A stretch of 64,000 bases of DNA, from the NCBI GenBank assembly GCA_016748015.1, contig JAAOMT010000480.1, positions 807,428 through 871,427 on the forward strand, in the 5' to 3' direction. The DNA is from Geosiphon pyriformis (taxonomy: Eukaryota; Glomeromycota; Glomeromycetes; Archaeosporales; Geosiphonaceae). Shown here piece after piece: positions 57,462-64,000 of this stretch. The notes beneath the pieces are model-generated. The model made no database searches. It was given only the letters and a program-made list of their open reading frames with translations, and had not been told where the DNA came from. Positions within the stretch are counted from its first letter, which is position 1; each line of letters begins with the position of its first letter. The position numbers and the translations under genes were made by a program.

Positions 57462-57600
57462 TGTTGTCTTGTCTGGCCTGAGTGGCTAGTCACATGTAGA
57501 AAATACATGAGCTGTGTTTAGTTTGAGCCTCTTAGTTTGGTTTTATGTACTAGATAGCAGTTGGACTTTACTCATTATAAGCATAATAATAAAAAAATTT
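57462..57600 (+). repeat. LINE D 3' tail (shared by all LINEs here)
   Basis: Contains GGCCTGAGTGGCTAGTCACATGTAG followed by a block ending GTACTAGATAGCAGTTGGAC and a TAA/A-rich end. Counterparts lie at the 3' ends of LINEs A, B, C, E, F and G. It is the best-preserved reference for this element family's 3' UTR. Confidence 0.85.
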
Positions 57601-57917
57601 TCTTAATTTATAGATATTTTTATATTAAAAAAATATTTTATAAAAAAACTAGAACTTAAAGCAATAAATTTTATGTTAAAAACTATTTACAACAACAGCT
57701 AAATTAACAAATATTTATTACAAAATTAGAACAATTTTAAGACTTTATAACCTATTTTATATTTCAAAAATATCTTATAAAACCCAATTTTACAATTCAT
57801 AAAAACTTAATATATTAAAAAACTTACAAAACTGAAATTTTAACAATTTTTAGACCAGTATTTAAATTTTAATAAAATTCAATCTTGAAAAAAAAGTTAT
57901 ATTATTAGAAAAAATTT
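57601..57917. other. AT-rich spacer
   Basis: About 320 bases, no readable frame, no recognisable repeat. Confidence 0.6.
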
Positions 57918-58725
57918 GAATTATTAATTAATATAAAATTATTTTTATAATTAATTATTATTTATTATTACATCAAATTATTTAAATTATCATTTAATTA
58001 ATAACTTAATTTGTATAGAACATAAATATAACCAAATTATAATGATTAGATTATATAATATTCTAAACTATATAATATTTAAAAATTTGCCAAAATATTT
58101 AAAATTTGATAAAATATTCAATAGTTTATTAAAATAATTATAGTTTATAAAAATAACTTGTAGTTTGACAAAATATATTTTTATTTAACTAAAATATTAA
58201 AAAATAAGTTATATATAAAAAAAGTTTTTTTTTGAAAAAATGTATTTTAATTCTTAGAATCATTTTTTTTACAAATCAATTCAATAAAAATTACTTTAAA
58301 AATTGAAAATTCTTAATTATTACTGCTTTAAAATTATTTATTTGAACTATTATTTTAAAATTAATTAGCTACTAATTTTAATAATAATTAATATTTTTAA
58401 GTCTAAATCTAAAACAATTTTATTAAACTTATTTTTTATTTTTTTCTTTATTTTATATTATTAAATAGTCTACAATTAAGACTTTTTATAAAAAAGTTGA
58501 TTTTTATAGCAAAATAACTACATATATTATTAAAAAGTTTACAAACTAGTAATTTTTGTAAAAAAAATTGATTTATATTACAAAATAATTATATAAAATA
58601 ATTAGTAAAGAATTGGCAATTTTATTATAACTTCAATAGCATACAAAATTTAAAATATAAAGAAATATTTTAGAAGAAAAATTAGCTTGTTAAAAATTTA
58701 ACAACTTTTATTAACAGCAAAACAA
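57918..58725 (-). repeat. Decayed LTR-3 copy, minus orientation
   Basis: Follows the 43781-44685 copy: TTAATTAATATAAAATTA at the start, the AGTTTATTAAAATAATTATAG series, AAAGTTTTTTTTTGAAAAAA, and the AAGTTGATTTTTATAGCAAAATAACTA repeats. The right end near 58725 is uncertain. It faces the LTR-3 copy on the other side of LINE D in opposite orientation. Confidence 0.7.
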
Positions 58726-58799
58726 TATTAATAATAATAAAAAAATAATAAAAAAATTTTTAGTAATACTATTAACAATTTTAAAAATATTGGTTAATT

Positions 58800-59485
58800 T
58801 TTTATTAACTTAAAATTATATATTTAAGTAGTTGTCTTTTGGTTTTTTGTTGTTATGCTTTTGGTATTATCTGCTATTGTATTTGTTATTAATTCTATAA
58901 TTGGTTTTAAACTAAATTTTTTGAAATCTTAGATTTTAAATTTGATTGTTTTAATTAAGTTTGTTATTAAACCAATTGGTATTTTAATTACTTTAATTAC
59001 TTTTTTTTGACTAAAAATATACACAAAAATCTCAAAATAAAAAAAAACTTGGTTATTATAATAAATATTTTTAAAAGTTTTATTGATTTTTTGATTAATT
59101 TGTTTAAAAACTTTGCTAATTTTAAAGTTAAAATGGATTTTGAAAAAATAAATAAAAACAAAATTAATACTGTCAAAGCATTTTTTTAAGTAATAACACT
59201 ATTAAAAATTTGGTTATTTTGTAATAAATAAATAATATTAAAAAACTAAACTGTTTTTTAGTAAGTTTATTTTTAATAATCGAAATTTAAATAGAATTAT
59301 AAAAAACTTACTAAATTACATTTATTTTTAGTCTTTTTAATTTAGCTTAATTAATGTTTTAATTGACTTGAATAGTTAATTATATGTAAAAAAATATATA
59401 TAAAATATGTTTAATTTATGTTATTTAGTTAATATATTATATTAGATAGTATTTAAACATACTTTATTAATAAATAAATAAAAAT
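58800..59485 (+). pseudogene. LINE G: heavily decayed LINE 3' end
   Basis: The last 140 bases (from about 59345) are clearly the shared LINE tail: TTAATTGACTTGAATAGTTAATTATATGTAA to the A-rich end at about 59480. The sequence before it should be LINE coding sequence. I can read only isolated fragments and am not sure which part of the LINE it is. Confidence 0.55.
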
Positions 59486-59629
59486 TTATACAATATTATA
59501 TTTGAAAATTTTGTTAAATTTATTTTTATTTATTAGTATTTGCTTACTAAATTAAAAATTAAAAACTATTTTTTCATTAAATTATCTATAATTTTTTAAA
59601 TAAAAAAAATTAAGTAACTATTATTATGT

Positions 59630-60587
59630 TGTTATTTAAGTAGAAAAAACGATTCAAATAATTAAAAAAACGTGATTACTATGTAAGAACACAGAATAAT
59701 GCGAAATAATATAAATAATATAAAATAACATAAAATAACATAAAATAATACAGAATAATATAAAAAAGCACAAAAAAACTAGTGATAACTAAAGATAACT
59801 AGCTATAATATAAAAACAAAACAATAACTAAAATAGTAAATAATAGCTAATGATAACAAGCAATTGAAAAATAATTTTATAGAATTAAAAAATATGTATA
59901 AAAATAAATAGTTTAATAAAAAAAACAAACAAAAATCAAAGTAATATTTCTATCTTATAATTAGTCTTAAAAACCTCCTTTTTTTTTATTGTTTATATTT
60001 TTAATTTACCAAATAAAATATTATTGTTTAAAATTTTATATATTTATAATCAGAATTATCTAATTGTCAAAATCTGATTAATTGTTTTTACTTATCTTTG
60101 TTTTAAGTTAAATACAATTAACATAAATGTTTTTAGAATCTTAATAACTTAATCTAATTGTTTTTAATTATAACAATTGATAAAATATTACTTTTTTTAA
60201 TTTTTCTTGTAAAGCAACAACATTGAAAATCAATTATCTAAGAATAAATTTCATAATAGTCTGGTAAAAAAGAAAAGTTTTTCCTAAGTTTGAATATTAA
60301 TTTTGTTTTGTTAGCTTACCAAAAGAATAAAAAAACACTAACAAATCTTAGCAATTGTATTTAACTAGCTTGAAGAAAATATAATTACAAAAACATAACT
60401 ATAAAAACACTATTTTTGTGCTTTATAACCAAAAAACTTAATAAATAAAACTCCAAACTAAAAATTTTTTTGAAATTAATAACTGACTTAACTAATAAAA
60501 TTAATTTATATACATCTAATTGGCTCTTATTATTTAATAATAAGTGCCAAATATTATAATCATATCTTATTAAATTTATTTGTAACA
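59630..60587 (+). repeat. Probable decayed 5' LTR of Gypsy-5
   Basis: The end is well supported: TGTAACA at 60581-60587 followed by TT and a degraded primer-binding site, as in Gypsy-1. The region before it resembles the end of LTR-1 only loosely. The start at TGTTATTTAAG (59630) is a guess from the expected length. The U3-like part holds an AATAACATAAAATA-type decamer array (59696-59765). Probably a third gypsy LTR family. Confidence 0.5.
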
Positions 60588-60589
60588 TT

Positions 60590-60607
60590 TAGTGCTTGTT
60601 ATAAGAT
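60590..60607 (+). other. Degraded primer-binding site of Gypsy-5
   Basis: TAGTGCTTGTTATAAG in place of TGGTGCTCCCTGTAAAG of Gypsy-1, in the same position relative to the LTR end. The differences are almost all G-to-A or C-to-T. Confidence 0.6.
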
Positions 60608-60639
60608 TATAAAATTTACAAAGTAGTGACTATTAGAAC

Positions 60640-61818
60640 AGTTAAAAACGATTACTTGTCTTTCAGAAAAGCACTATATCAATACTTTTGAGAAAATCTA
60701 AAAATCTCAAAAAAAATATTTGTAGCCAAAAGCGATTTTTTTTACTATGTATACACTAAAATTAACTATTATTTAGGCAAAACAGCTAATATTAGAAGAC
60801 TTAGAAAACAAATTACCAAAATTTACTATTATATTTAATTACTACTATCAAAAAAACAATTACAGAAACTTTTTTTATTGACAAAAAAATTAAAAAATAT
60901 ATATAAAACCAGTATTTACAACTTAAAAGAAATTATAATACTAAAACTTCTTTTAAAAAATCTGAATTGAATACTAAAAGCAATATTTAACAACAATTTA
61001 ACAAAAAAATTTGCAATTTACTGTTAGCAAAAAGTCAAAATTTTTATTATTAACAATATTATTATATTACTAAATCTTAAAAAATAAAATATTACTTAAT
61101 TAACTTAACAAATTACAGCCTAAAACTTCAAAAACTTTCAGAAATTTTTATTTTTAAGACTTTAACAAAAATTTTTGAATTAAATTATTAAAAAAATATA
61201 AAACTTTTTTTGAAAATTTTATTCTTACAATAAATACTATTCTCTAAAATACTGTTATTTGGTAACAATAAATATTATAATTATTAGCTAAATTAATAAT
61301 TACTACTTTAGAAAAAATATTTTTATTTTAACTTTTTATAATAGTTAATAAAAAAAAACAACTAGTATTAAGTTCAATTAAATAATCAAACATATTTTAC
61401 TAATTTTTTCTTTACTAATAAACAAACAACTTTTTATAATTTTTAATATAGTTTATAAAAATATTGATAAATTAAAAAAATTTTCTGGTAAAAAAAAAAT
61501 GCTTATATATGAATTGTAAAAACTAAAAAAACAATTATGACCAATAATTAGAATAATGCTAAAATAATTTAAGTATTATTTTTCTTTTTAATAAGAATAG
61601 TTAATTCCTAATATTAAAATTTTACAAAAAAACAACTGATTTTGCTGTTTTTGAACTTGTATTTTTACAATATTTTTGTAATTTAAATACTTTAATCAGA
61701 CTACAAAATCAGTTTAGCATAATAAAACAAAAGAATTATAAAACTATAACTATTTATCTTAGATAATTCAATTAAATTCTTTGCCAAATTCAAGCTATTA
61801 AATAAAACTATTATATAT
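60640..61818 (+). pseudogene. Gypsy-5 gag, first part
   Basis: Starts like Gypsy-1 gag: KALYQYF and FVAKSDFFYYVYTKINYYLG (60720-60790), the counterpart of AKSAFNFYVNNKITDCL. At about 61455 IDKLKKFSGKKKMLIYEL matches AKLEKFTGEEDDTQVWL. At 61650-61810 FLQYF-like sequence and FSIIKQKNYKTITIYLR match the end of the gag core. It stops at 61818 where a solo LTR is inserted. Confidence 0.75.
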
Positions 61819-62692
61819 TGTTACAGTTTAAGAATTTAGCAAAAGAATCATAAAAATAATATAAACTATTCAATCATAATATAGTGCAGTAATAATCTTA
61901 GAAAAGTAATGATTAACATAGTAGCAAACACCATCTTGCGATAGTAGCAAGCACCAGTTCACAATAGCAGCCAACACCAACTGGTGATAGCAACAAACAC
62001 CAGGTTGAAATATCAAAAAGAAAGTATTACAATGTGTTTTTTCATAGAACTACAAACATGTATATATAAAGTAGCTTTAATATTGAGAAAAAACAAGCAA
62101 GTAATAAAAATCATAACTTATCAAACAATAGATCCAATTTTATTCAACAAACTCCACTTTAAATCATACTTTCAAATTAAATATCCCAAGAAACCTTTAA
62201 ATCAAAAAGAAATGAAAAAGAATATTTAAAACTAAATTATCACAGCCCAAAGTATTAAAAAACTTACTTGTATTATTTATTGAATGAAACTATCATTCAT
62301 TAACTGAATCCCTTGGAAGAATAATCCTTGATCAAGATTATTCACATTGTTACTAATTAATAAAAGCTTTATTGTAAGAATTAGAAAAAGTGCTAAAAGC
62401 CATTAATATTCTGTGTTTCTAGATTAGAAAAACACATCAGGCAATTGCAAGGATAGCCTCAGAGAAGACTCCAGACAGTGGGTAGATTTCAGTTCAGCCT
62501 CTAAGAAGGAGTACATAAACACACACAACAATTAGGAATTGAAGAATAACTTACATTACAACATTAAAAAGAAAGTCTTCAGTATAACAGTGACATTATC
62601 ACACAAATAGAATTAAGGAACTCACGAAAGACTGATTGCAATTAAAACGGGATATAAGCAATTAAATATAACAAGAAAACCATCCTGTAATA
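61819..62692 (+). repeat. Solo LTR-2 inserted in Gypsy-5 gag, TSD ATAT
   Basis: TGTTACAGTTTAAGAATT to CATCCTGTAATA, 874 bp, flanked by ATAT on both sides (61815-61818 and 62693-62696). Nearly identical to 18396-19263, with the 23-bp array at 61918-62009 and TATA at 62059. Gag sequence is collinear across the insertion. Confidence 0.9.
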
Positions 62693-63270
62693 ATATCTAG
62701 CTAAATTCTAAACCAATTATGAAAAAACTAAAAAGCAATATTCTTCAGTTTATTAAATCTCATTATTTTAGAAATTTACAAAATATTATAATACTTGTTT
62801 ATAATTTCGAATTAATTGAACAAAAAACCAAACATATTTAAACTGTTAATTTGGTTATAAGTAAAATCTCTGATATTAATATAAAGCTTATTTAATTAAG
62901 TAAAAAGTTATTTCAAAAAATTCTTTAATTTTTTGCAGAAAATTTAAAAACATATTAGTTTTCACAATATCAAAAAAATAACAATAATACAAAATACCAA
63001 TAATAACAATAATAATAACAATAATAGTAGTTTTAAAAACAAAATTTTTGCAATTACTATTATTGTCAGAAATCTGGTTATTTTGTATAAGTTTGTCATA
63101 AAAAAATATTAGATTAGAATTATAAAAACCAATATTTACAACCATTAAAATATTTACATTTATCAGAATATTATTATTTTACTCTCTAATATTAATAATT
63201 TTAATATATACTACAGTTAATTCCAACTTATTACTAATCTTTTTAAATAATAATATTATTTTGATTATAG
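62693..63270 (+). pseudogene. Gypsy-5 gag, second part
   Basis: Continues gag after the solo LTR: LKSNILQFIKSHYFRNLQNI and TVNLVISKISDINIKL, then KLFQKIL and AENLKTY, matching CSSILQYVCPMHLADLQTAV, QAVNLVMNGSSDLDSKL and QKLERYL of Gypsy-1. An Asn-rich stretch (AATAAC repeats, about 62975-63025) follows. The zinc knuckle is not recognisable. Not found beyond about 63270. Confidence 0.75.
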
Positions 63271-63390
63271 TATTAAGTTTTTTAAAACACTAATCTAAGA
63301 CCCAAAACTATCAATTATAGCCAAAGATAAAGAAACAATTCTTAAAACCAATCTTAAATTTTAATAATATTAATTTGAATTCCAAACCAC
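63271..63390. other. Short AT-rich spacer
   Basis: Contains no recognisable motif. Its last bases CCAC flank the LTR that follows. Confidence 0.5.
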
Positions 63391-64000
63391 TGTTACGAGA
63401 TGGTTTTTTTGTTATATTTAATTGCTGATATTCCGCTTTAATTGCAATCAGTCTTTCGTGAGTTCCTCAATTCTATTTGTGTGATAATGTCACTGTTACA
63501 CTGAAGGCTTTCTTTTTACTGTTGCGATGTAAGTTATTCTTTAATTCTTGATTGTTGTATGTGTTTATGTACTCCTTCTCAGAGACTGAACTGAAATCTA
63601 CCCACTGTCTGGGGTCTTCTCTGAGGCTATCCTTGCAATTGCCTGATGTGTTTCTCTAATCTAGAAACACAGAATGTTAATGGTCTTTAGCGCTTTTCTA
63701 ATTCTCACAATAAAGCTTTTATCAATTAGTAACAAGGTAAATAATCTTGATCAAGGATTATTCTTCCAAGGGTTTCAGTTGATGAATGATAGTTTCATTC
63801 AATAAATAATACAAGTAAGTTTCTTAATACTTTGGGTTGTGATAGTTCCATTTTAAATATTTTTTTTCATTTCTTTTTGATTTTTAAAGGTTTCTTGGGA
63901 TATTTAATTTGAAAGTATGATTTGATAAGTTATGATTTTTATTACTTGATTTTTTTTTTTCCCAATATTAAAACTACTGTATATATACATGTTTGTAGTT
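63391..64000 (-). repeat. LTR-2 in minus orientation, running off the window
   Basis: Starts TGTTACGAGATGG, the reverse complement of the LTR-2 end, and follows it with few differences through TTCCGCTTTAATTGCAATCAG, CTACCCACTGTCTGGGGTC, TTAGCGCTTTTC and ACTACTGTATATATACATG. About 260 bp of the LTR must lie beyond the window. CpG sites are retained, so it is young. If it belongs to a complete element, that element lies to the right and this is its 3' LTR. Confidence 0.88.

Larger units (their letters stand above)
50700..57600 (+). mobile_element. LINE D: full-length, best-preserved LINE
   Basis: About 6.9 kb with near-normal base composition between very A+T-rich flanks. Contains a short 5' UTR, ORF1 (50832-52792), ORF2 (52789-57461) and the 3' tail (57462-57600) with a short A-rich end. 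I count three stops and one frameshift in ORF1, and several stops and at least one frameshift in ORF2. Catalytic residues are lost in all three enzymatic domains. The target-site duplication cannot be decided because both edges are A/T runs. Confidence 0.92.

Noticed and set aside
62888-63145. Minus-strand frame with an apparent membrane helix
   Set aside because: It is antisense to Gypsy-5 gag, whose plus-strand match is clear. The hydrophobic run is the complement of an AATAAC repeat.
1-64000. Mitochondrial or plastid DNA because of the very high A+T
   Set aside because: No rRNA, tRNA or respiratory gene is seen, and the content is nested LINEs and LTR elements typical of a nuclear genome.

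Overview
The window looks like nuclear DNA of an arbuscular mycorrhizal fungus (Glomeromycotina, Rhizophagus-like). That is an inference: the retroelement proteins resemble, from memory, families common in that group, and the background is extremely AT-rich with almost no CpG. I find no host gene, tRNA or rRNA. Nearly everything recognisable is a transposable element or its wreck, in three states of decay: old copies almost entirely A+T, intermediate copies, and a few islands of near-normal composition (about 24.6-26.1 kb, 27.1-30.6 kb, 31.4-41.4 kb, 50.7-57.5 kb, and the solo LTRs at 18.4 and 61.8 kb).

Layout. 1-1.25 kb: unassigned, with a 12-bp tandem repeat. 1.25-5.65 kb: decayed Ty3/gypsy element on the minus strand. 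5.65-6.85 kb: 5'-truncated LINE A (+). 7.8-16.0 kb: decayed full-length LINE B (+), interrupted by a 905-bp LTR-like repeat (LTR-3) and by about 1.2 kb of unexplained sequence. 17.0-24.6 kb: LINE C (-), interrupted by a solo LTR (LTR-2). 24.6-26.1 kb: 5'-truncated LINE E (-). 26.8-30.95 kb: old LTR-2 split by LINE F (-). 31.4-41.4 kb: complete Ty3/gypsy element with two LTRs (Gypsy-1, +). 42-48.8 kb: very decayed second Ty3/gypsy (Gypsy-3, +) with nested LTR fragments. 48.9-49.5 kb: another gypsy RT scrap. 49.5-50.2 kb: LTR-3 copy. 50.7-57.6 kb: best-preserved full-length LINE D (+). 57.9-58.7 kb: LTR-3 copy. About 58.8-59.5 kb: LINE 3' end (G). 59.6-63.3 kb: decayed gypsy LTR plus gag (Gypsy-5), split by a solo LTR-2. 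63.4 kb to the end: inverted LTR-2 running out of the window.

The two element types replicate differently. The LINEs encode an ORF1 (RRM-like domain plus CCHC knuckle) and an ORF2 (APE endonuclease, reverse transcriptase, RNase H, zinc-binding C-terminus), ORF2 starting in an ATGA overlap with the ORF1 stop. The Ty3/gypsy elements encode gag, protease, a cysteine-rich CxxC segment, a dUTPase domain, RT, RNase H, integrase and an unrecognised ORF in the env position. No copy appears able to move by itself. In-frame stops sit where Gln, Trp or Arg is expected, and catalytic Asp/Glu are replaced by Asn/Lys, all explicable by C-to-T or G-to-A transitions, as expected from RIP or 5-methylcytosine deamination.

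Coordinates of decayed elements are approximate (tens of bases) unless a terminal repeat or target-site duplication is quoted. Family assignments rest on motifs read by eye; no alignment or database search was run.
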